Positions 25,826-34,376 of a DNA stretch of 64,000 bases are shown here, piece after piece. This stretch comes from an uncultured bacterium (lineage in GTDB: Bacteria; Actinomycetota; Actinomycetes; S36-B12; CAIYMF01): positions 1 through 64,000 of the forward strand of contig CAIYMF010000312.1 in assembly GCA_903927265.1 (NCBI GenBank). The letters run 5' to 3'. The notes under the pieces were generated by a model. The model was not told where the DNA came from. It made no database searches and saw only the letters and a program-made list of their open reading frames with translations. The position numbers were made by a program, and so were the translations under genes. Within the stretch, counting starts at the first letter, position 1. Each line of letters begins with the position of its first letter.

Positions 25826-26833
25826 ATGAGATCTGTATTCAAGTCGGGGACCGCGGTTACTGACACCATCGTGACCGACCTGCCGATGCCGCAGGTAGGG
25901 CCCGGAGATGTGCTCCTGAAGGTTGAGGCCTGTGGCCTCTGCGGCAGCGACCTGCATGCGTGGCGATCAGATCCTGGTTATGAGTGGATTGCCATTCCCC
26001 TCGTGATGGGGCATGAATTCGTCGGAACGGTTGTCGAGACTGCTGCTGATGTGAAGGGTTGGTCCGCGGGCGATCGCGCCGTTGCGGTATCGATTCAGGG
26101 GTGTCTCAACTGTGCCGAATGCGCTGCCGGTCGCACCAACCGTTGTGTCAAGCGTCAGGTCATCGGGCTGAACTACAACGGCGCCATGGCCGAGTACGTC
26201 GTCGTATCGGCGTCGTACCTCATGCGTATTCCTGCCTCAATGCCCGCGCACGTGGCCGCCACTGTTGAGCCGATGTCTGTTGCCGCGCATGCAGTACTGA
26301 CCGTTGGCGGTGTTCAAGCCGGACAGAAGGTCGTCGTGTCTGGTGCAGGATTCATCGGAATTGCGTGTTCGCTCATTGCGCGTGATGCTGGCGCTGAAGT
26401 CATCTTGCTAGGAGCGCCTCAGGATGCTGCCTCGCGGTTGCCCTTGGCCGCTGCACTCGGACTTGATGCCCGCACAGTTGACGCGGCCGACTGGGGAACG
26501 CCTGATGTGTGGGTTGAAGCCTCAGGCGCCCAATCGGCGCTCGCGTCGGCGGTGGAGACCACGCGCGTTGGCGGCACCGTATCGATTGTGGCGATGTACA
26601 CCCAACCGCCAACGGCGAGCACGAGTTTGATCGTGCGGCGCGAACTCGAACTGCGGGGCGTGTACGCATCAGTGGCGAGTGAATACGACCATGTCATCGG
26701 GCTACTCGGTGACGGGCGTATTGACGTGTCGACTCTGGTTGATCAATTCTCACTGGAAGATGCCTTGTCGGCGTTTGATGCTGCTGCAACCGCGAGCACA
26801 CTCAAGCCGTTGATTGTGCCCGGCCTTGACTAG
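25826..26833 (+). CDS. Zinc-dependent alcohol dehydrogenase (MDR family)
   Basis: Medium-chain dehydrogenase of 335 residues. The catalytic zinc site is Cys39 (CGLCGSD) with His63-Glu64 (MGHEF). The structural zinc lobe has four cysteines at 93, 96, 99 and 107. The nucleotide-binding loop SGAGFIG follows. Similar to threonine/sorbitol/galactitol dehydrogenases. ATG 25826 follows TGAGGAG. Likely oxidises a secondary alcohol of a polyol or hydroxy acid in the same operon as the SDR upstream and the MaoC protein 5 bp downstream. Confidence 0.92.
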   Translation: MRSVFKSGTAVTDTIVTDLPMPQVGPGDVLLKVEACGLCGSDLHAWRSDPGYEWIAIPLVMGHEFVGTVVETAADVKGWSAGDRAVAVSIQGCLNCAECAAGRTNRCVKRQVIGLNYNGAMAEYVVVSASYLMRIPASMPAHVAATVEPMSVAAHAVLTVGGVQAGQKVVVSGAGFIGIACSLIARDAGAEVILLGAPQDAASRLPLAAALGLDARTVDAADWGTPDVWVEASGAQSALASAVETTRVGGTVSIVAMYTQPPTASTSLIVRRELELRGVYASVASEYDHVIGLLGDGRIDVSTLVDQFSLEDALSAFDAAATASTLKPLIVPGLD

Positions 26834-26837
26834 GTCG

Positions 26838-27308
26838 GTGCGGGTGCTCAACGGCATTGACGAAGTGCGCGCCGCGGTGGGCGAGGAGTTGGGCTCGAGC
26901 GACTGGGTACTCATCGATCAGGAGCGCATCAACGCCTTTGCGGAGGTGACGCAAGATTTCGAATGGATACATGTTGATCTCGACCGAGCGGCCAAGGGTC
27001 CGTTCGGCGCGACGATCGCTCATGGGTTTCTTACCCTGACACTTATCCCGGGATTACGCGAACACATCGTCCGCATCGAGACCGAGCGACCCCGCCTGAA
27101 CTACGGACTTGACCGGGTGCGATTCCCGGCACCGGTGCCGGTGAACTCACGGGTACGTATGCACGCGGTGATCGCCGAAGTGTCTGACGTGCCTAACGGC
27201 GTGCTCACCCGAACCCGCTACACCTTCGAAATCGAGGGTTCTGAGCGCCCGGCGTGCGTGGCCGACATGCTCGAGCTGGCGACCTCGGAAGCCCTCCAAG
27301 GGGGCTGA
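26838..27308 (+). CDS. MaoC-like dehydratase (hot-dog fold enoyl-CoA hydratase)
   Basis: Single hot-dog domain of 156 residues with hydratase-2 features: VTQDFEWIHVD carrying the catalytic Asp and His, and GATIAHGFLTL. It would hydrate a 2-enoyl-CoA or act on a related thioester. Start is uncertain: GTG 26838 or GTG 26844, both directly after the alcohol dehydrogenase stop, and no strong ribosome site is seen, so it probably depends on coupled translation. It is the last gene before the first AACGAACG operator. Confidence 0.87.
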   Translation: MRVLNGIDEVRAAVGEELGSSDWVLIDQERINAFAEVTQDFEWIHVDLDRAAKGPFGATIAHGFLTLTLIPGLREHIVRIETERPRLNYGLDRVRFPAPVPVNSRVRMHAVIAEVSDVPNGVLTRTRYTFEIEGSERPACVADMLELATSEALQGG

Positions 27309-27312
27309 CAAG

Positions 27313-27327
27313 CGAGCGTTCGTTCGG
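27313..27327. promoter_or_regulatory. Candidate TetR operator, site A
   Basis: CGAGCGTTCGTTCGG, on the other strand CCGAACGAACGCTCG. It lies 30 bp before the start of the phosphatase-LLM-ligase unit and shares the CNAACGAACG core with four other sites at promoters of acyl-CoA genes in this window. Confidence 0.6.
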
Positions 27328-27356
27328 TAGGGTTCCGAGAAGACCATGAGGAGATA

Positions 27357-28091
27357 ATGCCGGTGCTCAATCCCGAGTCTGATGATGCTGGGCGCGAGGC
27401 AACACTCGTGCTGTTCATTCGGCACGCCGAGCAGGCGACCATGCGTGAAGTTGACCCGCCCTTGAGTGAGCGCGGACGTGCGCAGGCGGAAATACTCGCC
27501 CAACGGTTGAGTTCACTTCCGATCTCTGCAGTTGTTGCCAGCCCTTTGCTGCGCGCACGCGAAACCGCCGGAAGTCTGGCAGACCTGCTCGGTCTCCCGG
27601 TTGAGGTGATGGAGGACTTGCACGAGGCGCGCTCCTCCCATGAGGGACATCGCCATGTGTTCACCGACACCCCTGCGGCGGCGATGGAACCTCAGGTCGA
27701 CGATTACGTGGGTCCCTCGATGGCGGCTATCGAAGTACTGCCGCGATTTGAGTGGGGCCGCGATGGCTTCACTGAGACTGCCGTCGAGATTCGCGCGCGC
27801 ATGCTGCGCGCTGTCGACGGTCTCGTCGAGCGCTACCCCGGTGGAATTGTTGCCTGTTTTTCGCATGGGGGTGCCATCAACTGCGTGACAGGTGTGTACG
27901 TGGGAGCTACGGCTGATATGTGGTTTGTGCCGTGGCACACGGGCATCAGCGGTCTCTATGCCAAGGGAAGTACGCGCACCATGCTCTTCGTCAATGACTC
28001 ATCGCACCTTGCTTCAACCCAGGACGCACTGGGAATTGTCGCTTCATCCATGTCCTCCGGTTCACTTCGTACAGAGGGAGTTCAATCATGA
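27357..28091 (+). CDS. Histidine phosphatase family protein
   Basis: Phosphoglycerate-mutase-like protein of 244 residues. The active-site motif is FIRHAEQ (Arg22, His23, with Ala in place of Gly of RHG), then a second His in CFSHGGA. It would act through a phosphohistidine intermediate. ATG 27357 follows GAGGAGA. It overlaps the LLM gene by 4 nt (ATGA) and sits in front of a CoA ligase, so it may remove phosphate from a CoA-pathway metabolite, an inference worth noting because a kinase-like protein lies in the same putative regulon. Confidence 0.9.
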   Translation: MPVLNPESDDAGREATLVLFIRHAEQATMREVDPPLSERGRAQAEILAQRLSSLPISAVVASPLLRARETAGSLADLLGLPVEVMEDLHEARSSHEGHRHVFTDTPAAAMEPQVDDYVGPSMAAIEVLPRFEWGRDGFTETAVEIRARMLRAVDGLVERYPGGIVACFSHGGAINCVTGVYVGATADMWFVPWHTGISGLYAKGSTRTMLFVNDSSHLASTQDALGIVASSMSSGSLRTEGVQS

Positions 28092-29218
28092 GATTTGGAA
28101 TTTCATTTGCTTCGCACCTGAAGGCAGTGGAAGTGCTGCCTGTCGCTGAGGAACTCGGTTATGACGTCGCCTGGTTCTATGACACTCCCGCGGTCAACAG
28201 TGACCCGTTCGTCGTGATGGCGATGTGCGCGGGAGTCACTAAGACCATGCAACTCGGATTGGGTGTTGCCATTCCGCATCTGCGCATGCCACACGTGCTA
28301 GGCACCGCGATGGGAACCTTGGGTTTGCTCGCGCCTGGTCGCATCCTGCTGGGTTTCGGAACCGGCTTTACCGGAGCGCTGTCGATCGGTACCAAGCCGA
28401 CGCCGTGGAATGTGCTCGCCGATCACCTGCAGGTGGCGCGCGGGTGGATGGCGGGCGAGGAAGTTGAGATGACGGTGAAGGGTGTCGCCCGTCCGGTGCG
28501 TCATTTGCACCCCGACAAGGGCTACATGAATGTCACCGACACGATTCCCATCTACGTCAGTTGCGTTGGCCCCAAGGGCATTGCAGTCACCGGCGACCTC
28601 GCTGATGGCTTCTGGACACTGAGCGTTGACCGGCGACCCGATCCCGAACTGATCGGTGGCAAGATCGCTGAGGTTCAGAAGCGTGCCGCGGCGCGTGGGG
28701 CCGGTCCGTTGCCGTCGGCACTGATCACTGCCGTTGCGGTGCAGGCTGACGACGAGCCGCTCGATTCCGATCGGCTGCGCTCCTTCCTCGGGCCGTGGGT
28801 GACGACCTACTTCCACAGCATGCACGCGTTCTTTGCTGAGGACGGTCCGCAGAACCGTGATGAGTGGAAGCAGAGCAGCCAACTGACCGCCGAAGATGCG
28901 TCGCCGCAGTTGAAGCAGGCAGCGCAGCAGTACTTCGAAGAGATCATCATGAATTTGCCGGCCGATGCGCCGTGGATTACTCAGCACACCGGTCACAGCA
29001 CCTTCGTTCGTCCGGAGGAAGAGAAGTTCATTACTGCCGACATGATCAACCTGCTCAGCATTGTGGGTCCGGCCGAACAGGTGATTTCTGAGATTCGTGC
29101 GTTGGAAGAGGCGGGCTTGTCGGAAATCGTGTGGCAGGTCGTGCCGGGTCACGAGGACGAAGTCGAGCGATTTGGTCGCGAGGTTATCGCCCCCTACCGC
29201 GAGCGTTACGGCAACTGA
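28088..29218 (+). CDS. LLM class flavin/F420-dependent oxidoreductase
   Basis: Luciferase-like monooxygenase-fold protein of 376 residues with GLGVAIPHLRMP, GTGFTGALSIG and a C-terminal VVPGHEDEVERFGREV. The glycine-rich segments are like those of F420-dependent actinobacterial members such as methylene-tetrahydromethanopterin reductase-like proteins. It would transfer hydride between F420 or FMN and an organic substrate. ATG 28088 overlaps the phosphatase stop. Co-operonic with a CoA ligase 43 bp downstream. Confidence 0.9.
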   Translation: MRFGISFASHLKAVEVLPVAEELGYDVAWFYDTPAVNSDPFVVMAMCAGVTKTMQLGLGVAIPHLRMPHVLGTAMGTLGLLAPGRILLGFGTGFTGALSIGTKPTPWNVLADHLQVARGWMAGEEVEMTVKGVARPVRHLHPDKGYMNVTDTIPIYVSCVGPKGIAVTGDLADGFWTLSVDRRPDPELIGGKIAEVQKRAAARGAGPLPSALITAVAVQADDEPLDSDRLRSFLGPWVTTYFHSMHAFFAEDGPQNRDEWKQSSQLTAEDASPQLKQAAQQYFEEIIMNLPADAPWITQHTGHSTFVRPEEEKFITADMINLLSIVGPAEQVISEIRALEEAGLSEIVWQVVPGHEDEVERFGREVIAPYRERYGN

Positions 29219-29260
29219 AGTCGCTTCACCGTCCTTGCACGGCGAGAAGGAGTACCTGTC

Positions 29261-30922
29261 ATGAGTGATGCGAGCCGCTACGACCTCAACGATCGTCCGT
29301 GGACGGCGTTGTATCCGGCGGGTATTCCGGCAACGTATGTGGCCCGGACGCGCAATGGCGTGGAGGTCTTCCAGGTCGGCGTTGATGAGCGTCCCGATGG
29401 GCCGGCCATCTACTTCTTCGATCAGACGCTGACTCACCGTGAGCTCGATGACATGGCGCATGCGCTGGCCGCCGCATTCCTTGACCGTGGCATTAAGCCA
29501 GGCGATCGCATCGGTTTGTACTTGCAGAACGACCCGCAGTTTGTCATCGCACTGCATGCCTTGTGGATGGTCGGTGCTATTGGTGTGATGCATAACCCGA
29601 TGCTCAAGGCGCGCGAGCTGAAGTATCAGATCGACGACACGGGCACCACCATGGTGATCTGTTTGGGCGGCCTGTACGACACGGCAGTTGAGGGATCGAA
29701 GGATTCCACGGTGACCTCGATCCTGGTGACCTCCGAGCACTTTTTTGCTGGGCCGAAGGCTGAGGAATTCCTTGGCGCGCGGGCGCCGTTGCCCGACGGT
29801 GTGCCGACTCTTGAGGACGTGTTCACCGAGTACGCCGGACGTCGTGTGGAGCCCCACCAGGCGGCCCTCGGTGATACGGCGTTGCTGTGTTACACCTCAG
29901 GCACCACTGGGCCGCCTAAGGGCGCGATGATCACGCACGGAAACGTGGCGTACGGCGAGATCTATCTACAGGCAGCCACCGTTGCTCCTGACGATGTCGT
30001 CATGGCGGGTGCGCCGATGTTCCACGTCACCGGAATTACCGGGCACATCGTCGCAGCGCGATTGAACGCAGCGCCGATGGTCATGTTCCACCGATTCGAG
30101 CCGGGTGAGTTCCTGCGTTGGTTGGAGTACTGGCGCGGCAGTTTCTCGATTCTCGCGCTCACTGCCTACATTGCGATTCTCAATCACCCCGACTTGCCGA
30201 CGCGCGACATTAGTTCACTCACGAAGGTGTACACGGGCGGCGCGCCCGTGTCACCCGCGATGGTGGCGCGTTTTGAAGAAGTCACGGGCAAATACATCCA
30301 CAACTGTTACGGCATGACCGAGACATCCTCGCCAACGCACATCGTGCCTTTCGGTATGCGGGCTCCGGTTGATCCAGAGTCAGGGGCGATTTCGGTGGGC
30401 TTGCCGTCGCCGAACGTGTACTCAGCCGTCGCCGACCTGGTGTCGGGTGACCTTCTGGGTGCCGGTGAAGTGGGCGAGATCATCTCGGCGGGCCCGAATG
30501 TGGTGGCGGGTTACTGGGGTAAGCCGGAGGAGACGGCACATGCCCTCGCCGACGGTGTGATGCACACGGGCGATGTGGCGACGCGCAATGACGACGGTTG
30601 GTTCTTCGTTCTCGATCGTGCCAAGGACTTGATCATCGTGAGTGGTTACAAGGTGTGGCCCCGCGATGTTGAAGACGTTCTGTACGAGCACCCGGCCGTA
30701 CGTGAGGCGGCCGTCATCGGTGTTCCAGATGAATACCGCGGCGAGACCGTGCATGCGTTTGTGTCGTTGCGCCCGGGATTCGAAGGCACCACGCCCGACG
30801 AACTCATTGAGCACTGCAAGAAGCTGCTGTCGGCCTACAAGTACCCGCGCAAGCTCGAGATTCTGCCGGAGATTCCGAAGACCACTACCGGCAAGATCAT
30901 GCGCCGCGAACTCCGCACCTAG
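29261..30922 (+). CDS. AMP-dependent acyl-CoA synthetase/ligase
   Basis: ANL-superfamily ligase of 553 residues activating a carboxylic acid to its CoA thioester through an acyl-AMP. P-loop CYTSGTTGPPKGAMITHGN, NCYGMTETSSPTH, hinge DRAKDLIIVSGYKVWP and the catalytic lysine in TTTGKIMRREL are all present. ATG 29261 follows GAGAAGGAG. Last gene of the unit beginning at 27357. One of three acyl-CoA ligases in the window; differing binding pockets suggest different acids. Confidence 0.94.
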   Translation: MSDASRYDLNDRPWTALYPAGIPATYVARTRNGVEVFQVGVDERPDGPAIYFFDQTLTHRELDDMAHALAAAFLDRGIKPGDRIGLYLQNDPQFVIALHALWMVGAIGVMHNPMLKARELKYQIDDTGTTMVICLGGLYDTAVEGSKDSTVTSILVTSEHFFAGPKAEEFLGARAPLPDGVPTLEDVFTEYAGRRVEPHQAALGDTALLCYTSGTTGPPKGAMITHGNVAYGEIYLQAATVAPDDVVMAGAPMFHVTGITGHIVAARLNAAPMVMFHRFEPGEFLRWLEYWRGSFSILALTAYIAILNHPDLPTRDISSLTKVYTGGAPVSPAMVARFEEVTGKYIHNCYGMTETSSPTHIVPFGMRAPVDPESGAISVGLPSPNVYSAVADLVSGDLLGAGEVGEIISAGPNVVAGYWGKPEETAHALADGVMHTGDVATRNDDGWFFVLDRAKDLIIVSGYKVWPRDVEDVLYEHPAVREAAVIGVPDEYRGETVHAFVSLRPGFEGTTPDELIEHCKKLLSAYKYPRKLEILPEIPKTTTGKIMRRELRT

Positions 30923-30951
30923 CTCCCCTCTTTCCGCATCGGGGGCACCCA

Positions 30952-30970
30952 AGCGCGCACCTAGCGCGCT
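30952..30970. terminator. Short GC-rich inverted repeat between convergent genes
   Basis: AGCGCGC and GCGCGCT arms around a 5-nt loop. It lies in the 151-bp gap between the ligase stop (30922) and the converging quinone-oxidoreductase-like gene, a sensible place for a bidirectional terminator. No T-run; weak on its own. Confidence 0.45.
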
Positions 30971-31073
30971 CAGACGCCCCAGTAGGGAAGCGTGGTTGCG
31001 CGCATCGGTGCCGAAAACTGCTCTTATGCGTGCTTACTGACCCCTCATGCGGGAATAGGGATCGGGGAACCCC

Positions 31074-32045
31074 CTAGTCGCGGATGATCGCGACTGTTTT
31101 GCCGAGCAGTGTGCGCGACTCCATTGCCGCGAGAGCGGCTGGCACTGCCTCGAGCGGTACTTCATCGGTCACCACGGGTGTGACGCCGGCGCCTTCGAGT
31201 AGCAGCATGAGGTCATCCCACTGCTCGCGCGGGTACGTCGGGCGGGGAAGCGCGTACGCACCCCAACCAACTCCGACGGCCTCAATGTTGTTGAGCAGCA
31301 ATCGGTTCACCTTGATACTGGGAATGTCTCCCCCGGTGAAGCCGAGCACCAACAGCCGACCAAGCGGGCGCAGACTGCGCAGTGAATCAGTCACGCGGTC
31401 GCCGCCCACGGGGTCGGCAACGATGTCGACACCCTGACCATCAGTGAGGTCTTTCACGGCAGGTAGGAAGTCTTCGACGGGAAGTGCGACGTCTGCACCG
31501 GCCGCCAGGGCCAACTGACGCTTCGCCTCGTCAGAAGCCACGGCGATGACGCGTGCACCGAGTGCCGAAGCAATCTGCACCAGCGCAACGCCCAATCCGC
31601 CAGCCGCGCCATGCACGAGCACCGTCTCGCCCGGCGCCAGACGACCGCGCAGGGTCAAAGCGAAGTGCGCGGTGAGGTAGTTGATCGGGGTCGCTGAACC
31701 CTCCGCAAACGACAGCCGATCAGGAAGCGGGAACACTCTGTTGGGGTCGGTGGCCACTAACTCCTGGCAACCGCCGGTGTGCACGTACGCGGCCACGCGC
31801 GTACCCGGAACGGCCCAACTGCCGGCCGGAGCCGACACGACGATGCCACCCACCTCGGTACCCGGCACGAACGGAAGTTCGGGCTTGACCTGGTACAGAC
31901 CGCGCGTCATGAGTAGGTCGGGGAACGCGATACCGGTGCGATGCACCTCGATCATGACCTCGTCGGGGCCGGCTACGGGCTCGGGAATGTCTGCAACCTC
32001 GAGTGCTGACGGTCCGTTGAGTTCGGTGATCTGTAGTGCCTTCAT
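31074..32045 (-). CDS. NADPH:quinone reductase-like MDR oxidoreductase
   Basis: Medium-chain dehydrogenase of 323 residues without zinc ligands, of the quinone oxidoreductase/crotonyl-CoA-reductase-like branch: PGTEVGGIVV, NYLTAHFAL, HGAAGGLGVALVQIA cofactor loop. Could reduce an enoyl-CoA or alpha,beta-unsaturated carbonyl. ATG 32045 overlaps the TetR stop by 4 nt and follows GGAGGC. Third gene of a leftward operon, CoA ligase-TetR-oxidoreductase. Confidence 0.92.
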   Translation of the reverse strand: MKALQITELNGPSALEVADIPEPVAGPDEVMIEVHRTGIAFPDLLMTRGLYQVKPELPFVPGTEVGGIVVSAPAGSWAVPGTRVAAYVHTGGCQELVATDPNRVFPLPDRLSFAEGSATPINYLTAHFALTLRGRLAPGETVLVHGAAGGLGVALVQIASALGARVIAVASDEAKRQLALAAGADVALPVEDFLPAVKDLTDGQGVDIVADPVGGDRVTDSLRSLRPLGRLLVLGFTGGDIPSIKVNRLLLNNIEAVGVGWGAYALPRPTYPREQWDDLMLLLEGAGVTPVVTDEVPLEAVPAALAAMESRTLLGKTVAIIRD

Positions 32046-32641
32046 GTGCGTGCCTCCACGGTGGCGAGTGCGAGTGCGATGTATCGGTCTGCGAGTTCCT
32101 GCGGCGAGAGTTCGCCACTGGCGTCGTACCACGAGGCAACAGAAGAACCCATGTTCACGATGGCGCGCGTTGCTTCGCGTGGATAGGCGGTGTGGAATTC
32201 ACCGAGCGCTTGGCCTCGTTCAATGACCGTGCGAAACACCAGTTCCTGTTGATCACGAAGCGCGACGACGGTGGTGCGTCCATCAGGGTCGAGGCTGCGT
32301 AGTTCCGTTGAACCGACGAACGCCTCGGCCTGTCGAGTGGTGTGAAACATGATCCACGCGTTAACGACCGCAGTGAGTTGATCGCGCGGTGAGTCGCCCG
32401 CGGCTGCGGAGGCGGCTGTCGTATCTGCCAGGTGATCGGTCAGAGCGCGCACCATGATGTCTTGCAGGATCTCCTGCTTCGACGTGAAGTGATGGTAGAT
32501 CGACGCCACGGTGATGTCGCATGCCCGCGCAATATCTCGCATCGACGTGCCGTGGTATCCCAGCCGCTGGAAACTTTCAGTGGCTGCAGCGACGATTGCT
32601 TCGCGCCCCCTCATGGGGGACGCGGTTTCAGTTGTGCTCAC
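32042..32641 (-). CDS. TetR family transcriptional regulator 1
   Basis: Repressor of 199 residues: N-terminal helix-turn-helix (FQRLGYHGTSMRDIARACDI, then TVASIYHHFTSKQEILQDI) and a helical ligand domain. Start GTG 32641 overlaps the ligase gene by 14 nt; ATG 32614 is also possible. It lies in the operon that starts next to AACGAACG sites B and C (34226-34347), so it probably represses its own operon and the divergent one. Related actinobacterial TetR proteins sense acyl-CoAs. Confidence 0.92.
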   Translation of the reverse strand: MSTTETASPMRGREAIVAAATESFQRLGYHGTSMRDIARACDITVASIYHHFTSKQEILQDIMVRALTDHLADTTAASAAAGDSPRDQLTAVVNAWIMFHTTRQAEAFVGSTELRSLDPDGRTTVVALRDQQELVFRTVIERGQALGEFHTAYPREATRAIVNMGSSVASWYDASGELSPQELADRYIALALATVEART

Positions 32642-34205
32642 GGAGTTCACGCTTGAGAATCTTGCCAGTTGGGTTGCGTGGCAGAGCGTCGATGTAGCGC
32701 ATGTCGCGCGGGATCTTGTAGTCAGCGATGAGCGGTGCGCAGTAGGCACGCAGTTCGTCGATCGTGGGACGCTCGTCTCCGTCAGCCACGAGGAAGGCGA
32801 TGAGGTCTTCGCCGAGGTCTGGATGCGGCTTGCTAACGACAGCGGCTTCATGAATGGCAGGATGCGAGGACAATGCATTTTCGACCTCGATCGAGGCGAT
32901 GTTGTTTCCGCCGCGAATGATGATGTCTTTCTTACGATCGTGCACCCACATGAAACCTTCCTCATCGACTCGCACGAGATCGCCGGTGTAAAGCCAGCCA
33001 TCGCGAATGGTGCGTGCAGTCTCTTCGTCATTGCGGTAGTAGCCCACCATGACGGCCTTCGACTTCAGCAGCAATTCACCGACGCCGGGGAAGATGATGT
33101 CGCGACTCTCGTCGTCGACCACGCGAATACGAACTCCCGGTTTTCCAGTGCGACCAATGGATCCGGCTTTGGAGAGTGCGTACTTGCCGGGCAACGTCGT
33201 ACCCGGATTTCCGCTTTCGGTTTGTCCGAAGACATTCATGATTTCGGCGCGTGGGAACAGTTTCTGGTACTGCGCGACCTGGTGCGGCGACACCGGCGCC
33301 CCGCCGTGGAACGCGAGTCGCACGCAACTGAGATCGACTTCGTCGGCGACCGGCGACTTGGCCATGAAGCCAAAGATCGACGGCACGGCGCCCACGATCG
33401 TTGCGCCCACTTCCTCGATCTCACGCATCAGCGCTTCGGCCTCGACGTTCACTGAGATCACGTAGTGAGCGCCCGCGACTGCTGTGGTGAACAGGCAGGT
33501 GTGCACACCTGAACTGGTGAAGAAGGGGAAGGGGCTGAGCAGGATGTCTTCGTGCCGAGTGCCCGGGAACCGCGACAGAATGTGAGCGGCCGCGACGCAG
33601 TTGTCGTGTGTGAGCATCACGCACTTGGGAGCCGCAGTCGTTCCAGAAGTGAACAGCCAGTCGGCCATGTCGGACGGCTCGACCTTCGGCAGGTCTGCTG
33701 CTGTGAGTCCTTCGATCGGCTCGAGAAGAACACGGAAGTCGAGTGTGCCCTCGGGAATCTCGTTCGCGGCGACGAAGATCAGGGGAGGGTCGTCCAACTG
33801 GTCGAGTACCGCGAGAGCGTGTTCGATATAGGCACCCTCAACGACCAACGCGCTGATTTCGGCATGCACGGCGAGCGGAACGACTTCGGCGGGAGTGAGT
33901 CGGCCGTTGATCGGAAGGGCAACGGCCGCGGCTTTGTGGGTTCCGGCGTAGGTGAGTACGCCCTCGATTCCAGCGTTGTTCGAAGTGAGGAAGGCCACTC
34001 GCTGCCCGCGTTCGATTCCTCGCCGCACCAAGTTCGCGGCAACGGTTGTGGTCAGAGTGTCCAGGTCAGCGTAGGTGAGGGTCTTCGTGCCGCCGTAGGC
34101 GCTGGCCGAGGTGACGGCCGAGGCGTGCGGTGTCCAGGCAGCCCAGGCCGCGTAGATATCGCCGACCACCTGAGCATTGTCGGTGGGAATTCCGTGGTCG
34201 GCCAT
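32628..34205 (-). CDS. AMP-dependent acyl-CoA synthetase/ligase
   Basis: ANL ligase of 525 residues with P-loop FTSGTTAAPKCVMLTHDN, NVFGQTESG, hinge DRKKDIIIRGGNNI and the C-terminal lysine in NPTGKILKREL. It activates an organic acid to a CoA thioester. ATG 34205 follows GAGGAGGA. It leads the leftward ligase-TetR-oxidoreductase operon and is divergent from the kinase-like/ACAD operon at 34377, with two TetR sites in the shared promoter region. This is the natural candidate to make the CoA ester used by those enzymes. Confidence 0.94.
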   Translation of the reverse strand: MADHGIPTDNAQVVGDIYAAWAAWTPHASAVTSASAYGGTKTLTYADLDTLTTTVAANLVRRGIERGQRVAFLTSNNAGIEGVLTYAGTHKAAAVALPINGRLTPAEVVPLAVHAEISALVVEGAYIEHALAVLDQLDDPPLIFVAANEIPEGTLDFRVLLEPIEGLTAADLPKVEPSDMADWLFTSGTTAAPKCVMLTHDNCVAAAHILSRFPGTRHEDILLSPFPFFTSSGVHTCLFTTAVAGAHYVISVNVEAEALMREIEEVGATIVGAVPSIFGFMAKSPVADEVDLSCVRLAFHGGAPVSPHQVAQYQKLFPRAEIMNVFGQTESGNPGTTLPGKYALSKAGSIGRTGKPGVRIRVVDDESRDIIFPGVGELLLKSKAVMVGYYRNDEETARTIRDGWLYTGDLVRVDEEGFMWVHDRKKDIIIRGGNNIASIEVENALSSHPAIHEAAVVSKPHPDLGEDLIAFLVADGDERPTIDELRAYCAPLIADYKIPRDMRYIDALPRNPTGKILKRELREHN

Positions 34206-34225
34206 GGATCCTCCTCGCTGGACTC

Positions 34226-34241
34226 CCGAACGAACGTTCGG
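34226..34241. promoter_or_regulatory. Candidate TetR operator, site B
   Basis: CCGAACGAACGTTCGG, containing the perfect 10-bp palindrome CGAACGTTCG. It lies 21 bp upstream of the leftward CoA ligase start, so a bound repressor would block that promoter. Confidence 0.65.
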
Positions 34242-34329
34242 CTGGGGTAAGTGAAACACATCAACCGCGCGCTCGGGAAGGGCCTGGGGTGCCTCTTGAC
34301 AATGACGAGAATCGGGGGCCAAACTCAGA

Positions 34330-34347
34330 CAAACGAACGATCGCTTG
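34330..34347. promoter_or_regulatory. Candidate TetR operator, site C
   Basis: CAAACGAACGATCGCTTG, an imperfect palindrome with CAA..TTG outer arms and the shared AACGAACG core. It lies 30 bp before the phosphotransferase start. Confidence 0.55.
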
Positions 34348-34376
34348 GTTTGTGGAACAACGCCGGGGAGGGCACC

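Larger units (their letters stand above)
34206..34376. promoter_or_regulatory. Divergent promoter region with two AACGAACG operators
   Basis: Gap of 171 bp between the ligase (leftward) and the phosphotransferase (rightward). It carries site B (34226-34241) and site C (34330-34347), one near each gene start. This arrangement would let one TetR protein control both directions. No small gene is apparent. Confidence 0.55.

Noticed and set aside
28298-29857. Long antisense open frame of over 500 codons opposite the LLM and ligase genes
   Set aside because: It crosses two well-supported genes, has no recognisable domain and a composition biased to Arg/His/Asp, as expected for the complement of high-GC coding sequence.
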